The notes: generated by a model from the letters alone, not told the origin. Counted from the stretch's first letter, positions 18,297 to 26,956 are shown. The stretch is DNA of 64,000 bases from Neoaquamicrobium sediminum (GCF_013240295.1 NZ_JABETK010000002.1:2046001-2110000), one strand, 5' to 3'. Translations and numbers: made by a program.

Positions 18297-20153
18297 TCAG
18301 CGTTTCGCCACGATCACGTGCGGTGGAGCGGGATCGGCGTAAAGGTCCTCCACCAGCGTCGCGCGCGCTTCCATCACCGCGCGCTGGTTGATCGATCCCT
18401 TGTCGGTCATTTCGTTCGCGTCCATCGCCGGTGGACTGTCGAGCACGATTGCACGAGCGACGAGGTTCGAACTCCCGGTGGCTTGTTGCGCCATATGATC
18501 CAGCGCTCCGGAGATAGCGCTACGAACCGCTTGGCTTGCCGCCAGTTCCGCCTCCGTCGACTGCGCCAGAACGGGGCTCAACTTCCGCGCGGCATCGACA
18601 TCCAGGAAAAGCAGCGCGCCGATGTGATTGCGATTGAGCCCTGTCAGCACCACGTCTCGCACCAACGGTGCACAACCGCGGATCAGAGCGCCGCGCACAG
18701 CGGCCATGTTCACCCAGGTGCCGGTCGACAGCTTGAAATCTTCCGACACGCGGCCGTCGAAGAGTAGCCCCTTGTTGGGCTCTTCCGGATCCACGAATTT
18801 CAGCGCATCGCCGATACGGTAGAAGCCCTCGTCGTCGAAGCATTCGGCGGTTTTTTCCGGCTGACGCCAGTAGCCCGGAGTGATGCTCGGGCCGCGCATG
18901 CGCACCTCAAGCTTCTCGCTCGCAGGAACCAGCTTGAGTTCCAGCCCGGGAGCCGGCAAGCCGACTTCGCCGGGCCGCGTGACCGGCCATGTCGTCGTCG
19001 AGGCGAAGGGGGCGGTCTCGGTGGAACCGTATCCGGTCACGATCATGATCTTCTCGCCGGCAGCCTCCTGCGCCAGCCGCTCCAATGCGTCCCAGACGTG
19101 CTGAGCCAGCCCCGCACCGGCATATTGAAGTAATTTAACGCGCGAGAAGAAGGTCTTCCGCAATCGCTCGTTCGACGAGAGATGCTCACTCAGCATCTCG
19201 TAGCCCTTGGGCACGTTGAAATAGAGCGTCGGCGCGATTTCCTCGAGATTGCGGACCGTCTTGGCGATGCCCGCAGGCGTCGGTGCGCCGTCATCGATGT
19301 AGAGCGTTCCGCCATTGTAGAGCGCGATGCCGTAATTGTGGTTTCCGCCGGCGGTGTGGTTCCAAGGCAGCCAGTCGACCATGACGGGCGGTTCGTCGCG
19401 CAGGAATGCAAGCGCCGTCGCGATCATTTCCTGATTGCAGCACAACATGCGCTGTGTGTTGATCACCGCCTTCGGCATACCGGTGGAACCGGACGTAAAC
19501 AGGAACTTGGCAATCGTGTCCCCGTCGACCGCCGCGTTGGCGCGCGCAACTGCATCGGTTGGTTTTGTTGCAAGCATCTCGTCGAAGCTTGCCGCCGTCA
19601 GCCCTTCAACTGGCGCCCGGGAAAAAACAAGCTGCATGTCCTCGGTAAAAACAGCCCGAACCGCCTTCTCGAAGGGCTGTCCATCCGCCGCGAAAACCAG
19701 GCCCGGCGTCAGCAGCCCGAAGATGTGCCGCAGCTTTGAATGATCGGTCGAAATCAGCGAATAGGCCGGCGACACGGGCGCGAACGGCACCCCTGCCATC
19801 ATGCAGCCGAGCGCGATCAGCCCGTGCTCGATGCCGTTGCCGGACAGGATGACCACGGGCCTGTCTGCATCGAGATTGAGATCGAGAACATACTGCGCAA
19901 TCGCACGGGCATGCTCCAGAGCTTCACGGTAGCTGCAATGCCGCCATTGCCCGTCAGGGCCACGATCAGCGAGGAAGGTACGTTCGGGCGCTTCGTCGGC
20001 CCAACGGTCGAGACAGTCGATCATGGAGCGCGGATAGGGACCGAGTTCTTGCCTCGACCGCAACACAGCAGCACCGTCGGCGCGGTGCTCGACGTCCACT
20101 GCCAGCGCGCCCATACGTACGGGACGCATGCCCGGAACGGACACGATCGGCAT
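18297..20153 (-). CDS. Feruloyl-CoA-synthase-like acyl-CoA ligase (AtuH-like)
   Basis: This 618-residue ANL-superfamily enzyme should activate a carboxylic acid to its CoA ester with ATP. The P-loop-like FLFTSGSTGMPKAVINT, the IVTGYGSTETAPF motif and YRIGDALKF with LLFDGRVSEDFKL (adenylate site and hinge) are all visible. The C-terminal domain lacks the plain PKTxSGK lysine motif of common ligases, which is a known feature of this clade. I start at ATG 20153, preceded by GGGGAGGAG. The promoter just upstream is overlapped by a MarR-type operator. The name feruloyl-CoA synthase reflects family resemblance; neighbouring genes suggest a branched or terpenoid acid instead. No feruloyl hydratase-aldolase pair or vanillin dehydrogenase is present. 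Confidence 0.8.
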   Translation of the reverse strand: MPIVSVPGMRPVRMGALAVDVEHRADGAAVLRSRQELGPYPRSMIDCLDRWADEAPERTFLADRGPDGQWRHCSYREALEHARAIAQYVLDLNLDADRPVVILSGNGIEHGLIALGCMMAGVPFAPVSPAYSLISTDHSKLRHIFGLLTPGLVFAADGQPFEKAVRAVFTEDMQLVFSRAPVEGLTAASFDEMLATKPTDAVARANAAVDGDTIAKFLFTSGSTGMPKAVINTQRMLCCNQEMIATALAFLRDEPPVMVDWLPWNHTAGGNHNYGIALYNGGTLYIDDGAPTPAGIAKTVRNLEEIAPTLYFNVPKGYEMLSEHLSSNERLRKTFFSRVKLLQYAGAGLAQHVWDALERLAQEAAGEKIMIVTGYGSTETAPFASTTTWPVTRPGEVGLPAPGLELKLVPASEKLEVRMRGPSITPGYWRQPEKTAECFDDEGFYRIGDALKFVDPEEPNKGLLFDGRVSEDFKLSTGTWVNMAAVRGALIRGCAPLVRDVVLTGLNRNHIGALLFLDVDAARKLSPVLAQSTEAELAASQAVRSAISGALDHMAQQATGSSNLVARAIVLDSPPAMDANEMTDKGSINQRAVMEARATLVEDLYADPAPPHVIVAKR

Positions 20154-20169
20154 CAGACTCCTCCCCAAC

Positions 20170-20190
20170 ATTGTTATTCATCATAACAAT
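20170..20190. promoter_or_regulatory. Operator ATTGTT-N9-AACAAT upstream of the acyl-CoA ligase gene
   Basis: A 21-bp inverted repeat has perfect eight-base arms (ATTGTTAT and ATAACAAT) around a five-base centre. It shares the ATTGTT-N9-AACAAT pattern with the site at 17597-17617. It lies 17-37 bases upstream of the ligase start and covers the -10 box. Confidence 0.75.
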
Positions 20191-20208
20191 AGGCCAATGA
20201 AGACTCAA
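20180..20208 (-). promoter_or_regulatory. Promoter of the acyl-CoA ligase gene
   Basis: On the minus strand TTGAGT (20203-20208) is followed by a 17-base spacer and TATGAT (20180-20185). Both boxes are close to the sigma-70 consensus. The -10 box lies inside the 21-bp operator, so a bound repressor would block it. Confidence 0.6.
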
Positions 20209-20243
20209 GATGCGTTCATGCTGACAGGGAGTTTGTCCCATGG

Positions 20244-22138
20244 CTATTGCTCGCCGGCAATCTCGATGAGCACGTCGCCAGCCCGGACCTGATCGCCAGT
20301 CTTACCCCTCACCGCGTTGACGATACCGTCCATGCGTGCGGTGAGCGCGGTTTCCATCTTCATGGCCTCCACGATGCCGACGACGGTGCCAGAGCGAACG
20401 GAATCGCCGACGGCAACGTCGACGCGTCGCAACAGGCCTGAAACCGGCGTAACGACCACCCGGCCGTCGGCAGCCGCAGCATCACGCTGCATGGGGTCCG
20501 GTTCATCGAATCGGAACGTTCGGCTTGCGCGATCAATCCACACCGCACGACCTTCCCGCACATGCAACGAGCCATGCGTTTCGATTGACGACGCGGCGAT
20601 ATTCGCCTCACCGACGTCTATCGAAACCAGTCGACCGCGTTCAAAATTGGCCGAGCACTCTTTTGTCGTCTCGCCAGCTCGAAGCGTGATAGGGCAACGC
20701 CTGCGCCCGGTCGAAGAAAACCAGTCGTCGCCGTCCGCGAGCGCCAGAACCGAAACGGCAGCGGCAAAATCCTCGTCGGACGGCGCAGTCGTCGGTCGCT
20801 CTGCCGCATCCAGCATGCCCGTCGTAACCGCGCCAGCGCCGAGCGTTTCGCTTTCAAGCAGCTCGAGCAGAAAGCCTCTGTTGGAAACCACACCAAGCAG
20901 AGGGGTCGCCCGAAGCGCCCGGGCGAGCGTCGCGACCGCCTCGTCGCGCGTTGTGGCATGCGCGATCACCTTGGCGATCATCGGATCGTAGAACGGCGTG
21001 ACTTCCCCGCCTTCGTCGATGCCGTGGTCGATCCGCACCCCGGAATGGCAGCCGCCTCCGGTCGCCAGTGAATCACCTTGCCGGTCTGCGGCGCGAAGCC
21101 GGCTGCCGGGTCTTCGGCGCACAGCCGTGCCTCGATGGCATACCCCGAGAAGCTGATCGACTCCTGCGTATGAGGCAGCCGCTCACCGGCCGCCACCCGC
21201 AATTGCCACTCCACGAGATCGAGCCCGGTGACCATCTCCGTAACGGGATGCTCGACCTGCAGCCTCGTGTTCATCTCGAGAAAGAAGAAAGTGCGATCGG
21301 ACCCGACAATGAACTCCACCGTCCCCGCCCCTGCATAGTTCACCGCACGAGCCGCTTCCACGGCCGCCTTCGTCATGGCCTGGCGCATCGGCGCATCGAC
21401 GAAAGGCGACGGCGTCTCTTCGATGATCTTCTGGTGCCGTCTTTGCGTGGAACAGTCACGCTCGCCGAGATGAACGACGGTGCCGTGATTGTCGGCAAAC
21501 ACCTGCACCTCGACGTGCCGCGCATCCTCGATCAGCTTCTCGAGCAGCAGTCTGTCGGAGCCGAAGGCCGCGGCGGCCTCTTGGCGCGCGCTCTCCAGCG
21601 CGCCTGCAAGCTCGCCGGCGGACCTGACACGGCGCATGCCGCGACCTCCACCGCCTGCGGACGCCTTGACGAGCACCGGAAAACCGATGCGTTCGGCTTC
21701 TGCTGCGAACGTTGCGTCCGACTGGTCGTCGCCATCATAGCCCGGCACCACCGGCACGGCAGCCGCGCGCATCAACGCCTTGGCGTTTGCCTTGTCGCCC
21801 ATCGAGCGGATAGCCTCAACCGGCGGACCGACGAAAAGAATATCCGCTGCCAAGCAGGCTTCAGCGAAATCCGCATTCTCGGACAGAAAGCCGTAGCCGG
21901 GATGAATCGCATCCGCACCGGACTGTATCGCCGCCTCGATGATCGCCTCGACCCGCAGGTAAGACTGCGCGGCCGGCGCCGGGCCGATGCGCACGGCGCG
22001 GTCGGCCATGCGCACATGCAGCGCATCCGCATCCACGTCGCTGAAGACCGCCACGGTGCCGATACCCATGCGTTTCGCGGTACGGATTATGCGACAGGCG
22101 ATCTCGCCGCGATTGGCGATGAGAAGCTTGGCGATCAT
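20244..22138 (-). CDS. Biotin carboxylase subunit of an acyl-CoA carboxylase (frameshifted in this sequence)
   Basis: This alpha subunit carboxylates its own biotin with ATP and bicarbonate for the carboxyltransferase at 23544. The start MIAKLLIANRGEIACRII, the ATP-grasp glycine loop (VKASAGGGGRGMR), the FLEMNTRLQVEHPVTE motif and the C-terminal biotinyl motif EAMKMETAL are visible in order. The frame breaks in a run of four C at 21038-21041 (plus strand). With five, the reading joins AAAIPG to VRIDHGIDEGGEVTPFYDPM. The repaired length is about 631 residues. Relatives serve methylcrotonyl-, geranyl- or propionyl-CoA; the substrate cannot be read from this subunit. A palindromic repeat separates it from the acyl-CoA dehydrogenase gene. 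Confidence 0.88.
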
Positions 22139-22173
22139 ATAGGTGCGCCCTTCGAGGCTCGCAGCACCCGAAC

Positions 22174-22312
22174 CACCCCCACTCCGTCCCTTCGGGCCAC
22201 CTCTCCCCCTGCCCGGGGAGAGGAATCCAAGCTGGATGAACGCCGGCGTCGCGGCCGCTCTTCCTCTCCCCGGGCAGGGGGAGAGGTGGCCCGAAGGGAC
22301 GGAGTGGGGGTG
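22174..22312. repeat. Intergenic palindromic repeat (rhizobial RIME-like)
   Basis: Two 52-base arms (22174-22225 and 22261-22312) are exact inverted copies around a 35-base centre. The arms are GC-rich with CCCTTCGGG and CCCCTGCCCGGGGAG cores. Elements of this design are scattered between genes in rhizobial genomes. It lies between the acyl-CoA dehydrogenase and biotin carboxylase genes, where the transcript would form a very stable hairpin. Confidence 0.9.
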
Positions 22313-22325
22313 ATTAGTCATCGGC

Positions 22326-23495
22326 TCAATTCGGCCTTGCCTTGTTGCTTATGCCCGGCAGCGTACCCTCGAACTTGGCGATGATGCCCAGCATGATTTC
22401 GTCCGCACCCGCGCCTATGGAAACCAACCGCGTGTCGCGATAGGCCCGGCTGACCGGATTGTCGGCCGTGTAGCCCATGCCGCCCCAATATTGCAGGCAG
22501 GCATCGGTCAGTTCGCGTGCCAGCCGGCCGGTCTTGAGCTTGGCCATGGATGCAAGCCGCGTCACGTCCGCACCCGCCACATATTGCTCGATCGCGCTCC
22601 AGGTCAGCGCGCGCAGTGCCTCGACCTCGGTGCGCAGTTCCGCCAGCCGGAAGTGGACGACCTGATTATCGAGCACCGGCTTGCCGAAAGTCTTGCGATC
22701 GCGTGTGTAGTCGATGGTGAGGTCGATAAGCCTGTCGAAACCCTTCAGCGCGCTCGCCGCCGCATAGAGCCGCTCTTCCTGGAACTGCAGCATCTGCATC
22801 ATGAAACCGCCGCCCTCCTGACCGATCAGGTTGCGGCGCGGCACCCGCACCTCGTCGAAAAAGAGTTGCGCGGTGTCGGAGGAGTGCATGCCGATCTTGT
22901 GGATCTTCTGCCTCGTGATGCCCTTGGCATCCATCGGCACGCAGATCAGCGACTTGTTCTGATGCACCGGCCCTTCCGACGTGTTTGCAAGCAGGCAGCA
23001 CCAGTCCGCCTTCATGCCGTTGGTGATCCACATCTTGGTGCCGGAGATCACGTAGTCGTCACCGTCCTTGCGCGCCGTCGTCCTGACCGCCGCGACGTCG
23101 GAGCCGCCGCCGGGTTCGGAAACGCCGAGGCAGCCGACGACGTCACCCGCAATCGAAGGCGCCAGGAAGTCCTCCTTTACCGTGTCGGAGCCGAAGCGAT
23201 TGAGCGCCGGCGTACACATGTCCGTGTGCACGCCGATGGCCATCGGCACGCCGCCGCAATGCACGAGCCCCAGTTCCTCCGCCATGATCATCGAATAGGA
23301 AAAGTCGAGGCCGAGGCCACCGTAGGCGGGGTCGTACTTGATGCCGAGCAGCCCGAGATCGCCGAGCTTCTTGAACAACTCATGGGACGGAAATTCTTCC
23401 GCCGCCTCCCACGCATCCACATGCGGATTGATCTCGGTCTCGACGAACTTCGCGACGGTGCGGCGCAGGTTCTCGTGCTCGGCCGTGAATTGCAT
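22326..23495 (-). CDS. Acyl-CoA dehydrogenase (AtuD/citronellyl-CoA dehydrogenase-like)
   Basis: This 389-residue FAD enzyme should introduce a double bond into an acyl-CoA. It has the usual three-part fold: FVETEINPHVDAWE at the start, the substrate/FAD loop GVSEPGGGSDVAAVRT and KMWITNGMKADW in the middle, and RKTFGKPVLDNQVVHFRLAEL with QYWGGMGYTADNPVSRAYRDTR near the end. From memory the whole sequence, including GGVPMAIGVHTDMCTPAL, resembles the AtuD group acting on citronellyl-CoA, but this needs a search. It sits between the two carboxylase subunit genes, as in leucine and terpene catabolic operons. Confidence 0.85.
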   Translation of the reverse strand: MQFTAEHENLRRTVAKFVETEINPHVDAWEAAEEFPSHELFKKLGDLGLLGIKYDPAYGGLGLDFSYSMIMAEELGLVHCGGVPMAIGVHTDMCTPALNRFGSDTVKEDFLAPSIAGDVVGCLGVSEPGGGSDVAAVRTTARKDGDDYVISGTKMWITNGMKADWCCLLANTSEGPVHQNKSLICVPMDAKGITRQKIHKIGMHSSDTAQLFFDEVRVPRRNLIGQEGGGFMMQMLQFQEERLYAAASALKGFDRLIDLTIDYTRDRKTFGKPVLDNQVVHFRLAELRTEVEALRALTWSAIEQYVAGADVTRLASMAKLKTGRLARELTDACLQYWGGMGYTADNPVSRAYRDTRLVSIGAGADEIMLGIIAKFEGTLPGISNKARPN

Positions 23496-23543
23496 CAGGT
23501 TCCTCCCAAGATTTCCACTGGCGCCCGCTACGCGGATCGTTCC

Positions 23544-25154
23544 TCACCCACGCGCAACACCGAAAGCGTTCGGGCGCAGCGTCCGCCGTTCGCCTTCAGC
23601 CGCGATTCCCAAGCAAAGGCCGAGCACACGCCGCGTGTCGCGCGGATCGATAATGCCGTCATCCCACAGCCGCGCGGTGGCGAAGAGCGCACCGGACTGC
23701 GCCTCGATGCCCGCGCGGATCATGCCGCTCTGTTTTGCCAGCACGTCCTCGTCGACCTCGACGGCTTCTCGCGCAGCCTTGCCGCGCGCGACGATTTCCA
23801 TGACCTTCGCAGCTTGCTCCCCGCCCATGACGGCGGTGCGCGCCGACGGCCAGGAAAAGATGAAACGCGGCGAGAAACCCCGCCCGCACATGCCGTAATT
23901 GCCCGCGCCGTAGGACCCGCCGATGAGGATAGTGAACTTCGGCACGCGGGCGTTGGCGACGGCCTGGATCATCTTGGAGCCGTGCTTGATGGCGCCCTCA
24001 CGCTCGGCCGCCGAGCCCACCATGTAGCCTGTGGTGTTCTGCAGGAAGACCAGTGGCGTTCCGGCCTGATCGCAGAGCTGGATGAACTGCGCCGCCTTCA
24101 GCGAGCCCGACGGCATGATCGGCCCGTTATTGGCCAGGATGCCGACCCTTGCGCCCTCGATCGCCGCATGTCCGCAAACAGTATCAGGCGCATAACCGGC
24201 CTTGAACTCAAGGAAATCGGACGCGTCGACGATACGTGCGATGATCTCCTTCATATCGAACGGAGATTTCTCCTCCGCCGGCACGATCCCCAGGAGGTCT
24301 TCTTGATCGAACAGCGGTTCCGGTGCCGCGCTCCGATCCGGCACCCCGTCCCAGGTGAGATGCTCCATGATCGACCGGCCATAGGCCAGCGCCTGCGCGT
24401 CGTCCTCGGCGACATATTCACCGAGCCCGGTGACGCTGCCGTGCAGGTCGGCCCCGCCCAGCGACTCGTCGTCGGCGTCCTCGCCGATAGCCGCCTTCAC
24501 CAGCGGCGGCCCTGCAAGGAAAATCTTGGAGCGCTTGCGCACCAGCACGACATAATCGGAAAGCCCCGGCAGGTAGGCACCGCCGGCGGTCGACGACCCG
24601 TGCACGATGGCAATCTGCGGAATGCCGGCCGCGGACAGCCGGGCCTGATTTGCAAAGGACCTGCCGCCTTCGACGAACATCTCCGCCTGATAGAGCAGGT
24701 TCGCGCCGCCGCTTTCGACCAGATAGATCAACGGCAGGCGGTTTTCGAATGCAATCTCATGGAGCCGCAGCGACTTCCTGAGCCCGATCGGCGGGATCGT
24801 GCCGCCCTTGATGCCGCTGTCGGAGGCAGAGACGATACAGCGCCGGCCGCCGACGACGCCGATGCCGGCGATCGTTCCACCGCCCATGATGTTTTTGCCG
24901 CCGTCATCGTCGTGCATCCGGTAGCCGGCGAGCGTGGACAATTCGAGGAACGGCTGACCGCGATCCAGCAGGCGTTCGACGCGCTCGCGCGGCAGCAACT
25001 GCCCCCGCTCCTCGAAACGCGCCTTCCTCGAAGCGGAGTTCTGGCGAACCGCCTCTTCCAGCCGTCTGACCTCGGAAAGCTTTTCGCCCATTGCCAACGC
25101 ATTGGCGCGGAAGGCGTCCGAGCGTGTGTCCAGTTCCGATGCGAGAGCGGGCAT
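23544..25154 (-). CDS. Acyl-CoA carboxylase carboxyltransferase subunit (AtuC-like)
   Basis: This 536-residue beta subunit moves CO2 from biotin to an acyl-CoA. The two crotonase-like halves are clear: LLPRERVERLLDRGQPFLELS and VSASDSGIKGGTIPPIG in the first, IGGSYGAGNYGMCGRGFSPR in the second. The stretch AEMFVEGGRSFANQARLSAAG lacks the FPDREHFGRIF-type loop common in methylcrotonyl-CoA carboxylases. I take this as evidence for the geranyl-CoA carboxylase (AtuC) side of the family. The start ATG overlaps the stop of the SDR gene (TGATG), so the two are coupled. Confidence 0.82.
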   Translation of the reverse strand: MPALASELDTRSDAFRANALAMGEKLSEVRRLEEAVRQNSASRKARFEERGQLLPRERVERLLDRGQPFLELSTLAGYRMHDDDGGKNIMGGGTIAGIGVVGGRRCIVSASDSGIKGGTIPPIGLRKSLRLHEIAFENRLPLIYLVESGGANLLYQAEMFVEGGRSFANQARLSAAGIPQIAIVHGSSTAGGAYLPGLSDYVVLVRKRSKIFLAGPPLVKAAIGEDADDESLGGADLHGSVTGLGEYVAEDDAQALAYGRSIMEHLTWDGVPDRSAAPEPLFDQEDLLGIVPAEEKSPFDMKEIIARIVDASDFLEFKAGYAPDTVCGHAAIEGARVGILANNGPIMPSGSLKAAQFIQLCDQAGTPLVFLQNTTGYMVGSAAEREGAIKHGSKMIQAVANARVPKFTILIGGSYGAGNYGMCGRGFSPRFIFSWPSARTAVMGGEQAAKVMEIVARGKAAREAVEVDEDVLAKQSGMIRAGIEAQSGALFATARLWDDGIIDPRDTRRVLGLCLGIAAEGERRTLRPNAFGVARG

Positions 25155-26026
25155 CAGCCGTTCTCGTCCGCAAGCACGGCGGGCATGACGGCACGGTGAA
25201 ACCCGTAGAACGGCTTCGTCGCCCGCCCCTTGCCCAGCGGAAACAGCGCCGAGCCGAGCGGCGCGCCGCCGTCGATGGGGATCGTGACGCCGGTGACGAA
25301 TGCGGCGGCAGGAGACAGCAGGAAGCAGATAACGGAAGATACCTCCGCCTCCATCGCCAGCCGCCCGAGCGGCACGTGGTTCTTGAGCTGCGGAATGAGC
25401 GCGCGTGTCATGCCGTCATAGGTGTCCATGCCCGATGACGCCACCCAGCCCGGCGCGACGCAATTGATCCGCACGCCTGCATGCGCCCATTCGTAGGCGG
25501 CAGTCTTTGTCAAATTCACCATACCGGCGCGCGCGGCGCCCGAATGCGCCATGCCCGGCATGCCGCGCCACATGTCGGCGGCCATGTTCACCATCGCGCC
25601 ACCATGTGCCTGCATGGATTGCACGAACACCTCGCGCATGACGAGGAAGCCGCCGGTGAGATTGGTCGCGACGACGGCATCGAAACCCTTCTTCGAGATG
25701 CTCTGCATAGGTGCCGGAAACTGGCCGCCGGCATTGTTCACGAGACCGTGGAGCTGGCCGCGTTCCGATACGATTGCCGCGATCGCATCGCGCACCGCAT
25801 CCTCGTCGCGAATATCGAAGGCCGCGGTCGACACCTGCCCGCCGTCGAGCGCGATCTCGTCCGCCACGGCATCGAGCCTGTCCTGCTTGCGCCCCGTCAG
25901 GACGACATGCGCGCCCAGGCTCGCCAGCTCGTGGGCGACACAACGACCGATACCGCTGCCCGCACCGGTGACGATGTGGGTCTCGCCCGCGAAACAATCC
26001 TTGCGCAGCACGCTGCGGTAGCCCAC
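25154..26026 (-). CDS. Short-chain dehydrogenase/reductase (AtuG-like)
   Basis: This 290-residue Rossmann-fold oxidoreductase has the TGAGSGIGRC cofactor motif, NNAG (VNNAGGQFPAP) and the NMAADMWRGMPGMAHSGAARAGMVNLTK segment. At the active site the usual YxxxK tyrosine is replaced: the motif reads HSGAARAGM. This shift is common in the 2,4-dienoyl-CoA reductase-like subgroup, so a CoA thioester substrate is plausible. The GTG start at 26026 has GGAGGAGG upstream. It heads the SDR-carboxyltransferase-dehydrogenase-carboxylase operon, and a 16-bp palindrome lies about 45 bases upstream. Confidence 0.8.
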   Translation of the reverse strand: MGYRSVLRKDCFAGETHIVTGAGSGIGRCVAHELASLGAHVVLTGRKQDRLDAVADEIALDGGQVSTAAFDIRDEDAVRDAIAAIVSERGQLHGLVNNAGGQFPAPMQSISKKGFDAVVATNLTGGFLVMREVFVQSMQAHGGAMVNMAADMWRGMPGMAHSGAARAGMVNLTKTAAYEWAHAGVRINCVAPGWVASSGMDTYDGMTRALIPQLKNHVPLGRLAMEAEVSSVICFLLSPAAAFVTGVTIPIDGGAPLGSALFPLGKGRATKPFYGFHRAVMPAVLADENG

Positions 26027-26069
26027 CGTGGCCTCCTCCCATTGGCGGTTCGAGGAACGCTAAATCACG

Positions 26070-26085
26070 TTGACGTAAACGTCAA
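26070..26085. promoter_or_regulatory. Palindromic operator TTGACGTAAACGTCAA between the SDR and SCP2 genes
   Basis: A perfect inverted repeat with seven-base arms (TTGACGT and ACGTCAA) and a two-base centre lies between the divergent SDR and SCP2 starts. TTGACG at each end can serve as a -35 box in both directions; on the plus strand TATCTG follows 18 bases later. The pattern resembles sites described for LiuR-type MerR regulators of branched-chain acyl-CoA catabolism. No such regulator is in the window, so the assignment is an inference. Confidence 0.6.
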
Positions 26086-26153
26086 TCGCCTGCTATCTGA
26101 ACCCACCTGTAAACAGCGGCCTCTCGTCGGGCCGCCTCCGAAGGAGATGATCC

Positions 26154-26435
26154 ATGAGCCTTGACGCCATTGCAGACAAGATTCGCGAACGCGTCGCGGG
26201 AAGCGGCTTCGACAAATCGGTCAAGTTCGACCTGGGCGATGACGGTGTCATCGTGATCGACGGCCAGTCCGTGTCCACCGAAGATTCCGGCGCCGATTGC
26301 ACCATCACCATGTCCAAGGACGATTTTCTGGCCCTCACCTCGGGTGATCTCAACCCGACCATGGCGTTCATGCAGGGCAAGCTGAAGGTCGAGGGCGACA
26401 TGTCGATCGCCATGCAGCTCAGCCAGGTGCTCTGA
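26154..26435 (+). CDS. SCP2 sterol-binding domain protein
   Basis: This 93-residue single-domain protein matches SCP2: GVIVIDGQSVS, CTITMSKDDFLALTSGDLNPTMAFMQGKLKVEGDM. SCP2 domains bind lipids or fatty acyl-CoA in a hydrophobic tunnel. It is divergent from the acyl-CoA operon and shares its palindromic control region, so it may carry the pathway's acyl-CoA or lipid substrate. AAGGAG lies upstream of ATG 26154. A strong terminator follows. Confidence 0.88.
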   Translation: MSLDAIADKIRERVAGSGFDKSVKFDLGDDGVIVIDGQSVSTEDSGADCTITMSKDDFLALTSGDLNPTMAFMQGKLKVEGDMSIAMQLSQVL

Positions 26436-26459
26436 TCGGATAGACCTCCAGTTTTCCCG

Positions 26460-26493
26460 AAGAAAAAAGGCGGCCTCGGCCGCCTTTTTTCTT
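26460..26493 (+). terminator. Rho-independent terminator after the SCP2 gene
   Basis: A perfect 15-bp stem (A-rich arm 26460-26474 and T-rich arm 26479-26493) encloses a four-base loop. The GGCGGC/GCCGCC core is followed by six T. It ends the SCP2 transcript 24 bases after the stop. Confidence 0.9.
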
Positions 26494-26607
26494 GTATGCC
26501 TATCCTGATAAGCAAATATTTTGCGTCCCGCCCTCGCGCGTCGCTTCCCGGCCGCTTGAAAGTGCCGTAGAAGCCGGATGCAATTGTGCATTCTGGGGTG
26601 TGATTTC

Positions 26608-26931
26608 ATGTTTTCTTTCAAATACATGTCGCTGGCGGCGGTCGCCGTTCTGATGCCGGCTGGCGCATTTGCGGACGATCTCGTATTTCGCTTCGACAAC
26701 AACAGCAGCTACACGGTCGTCGAACTCTACGCGTCACCCAGTGATGTCGGCGAGTGGGAGGAGGATATCCTTGGCCGCGATGTGCTGGAATCGGGAGAAT
26801 CCGCGCGCGTGACGATCGCCGACGGCCGCAGGGCTTGCGAATACGACCTTCGCGTTGTGTTCGAAGATGGCGACAGCATCGAGGACACGACGGATCTTTG
26901 CGAAACGGAAAGCTACGCCGTCACCGACTAG
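26608..26931 (+). CDS. Small secreted protein, unknown function
   Basis: This 107-residue protein has a signal peptide with a likely cut after AGAFA. The mature part of about 87 residues is acidic and beta-rich (DDLVFRFDNNSSYTVVELYAS), with two cysteines near the end (RRACEYDL and DLCETES) that could form a disulfide. I start at ATG 26608, because the start 30 bases upstream would precede the signal peptide with unusual residues. I recognise no family. It stands alone between the SCP2 terminator and the convergent acetyltransferase gene. Confidence 0.6.
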   Translation: MFSFKYMSLAAVAVLMPAGAFADDLVFRFDNNSSYTVVELYASPSDVGEWEEDILGRDVLESGESARVTIADGRRACEYDLRVVFEDGDSIEDTTDLCETESYAVTD

Positions 26932-26956
26932 ATTCCGACGCCCGTCAGGAGCCAGC

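Noticed and set aside
18297..20153. A classical ferulate-to-vanillin cluster
   Set aside because: The ligase resembles feruloyl-CoA synthase, but no vanillin dehydrogenase or demethylase is present, and carboxylase subunits point to another pathway.
22491..25199. A 902-codon open frame on the plus strand
   Set aside because: It lies antisense to the dehydrogenase and carboxyltransferase genes, has the composition of a GC-rich shadow frame (many Arg, His and Asp), and shows no domain.
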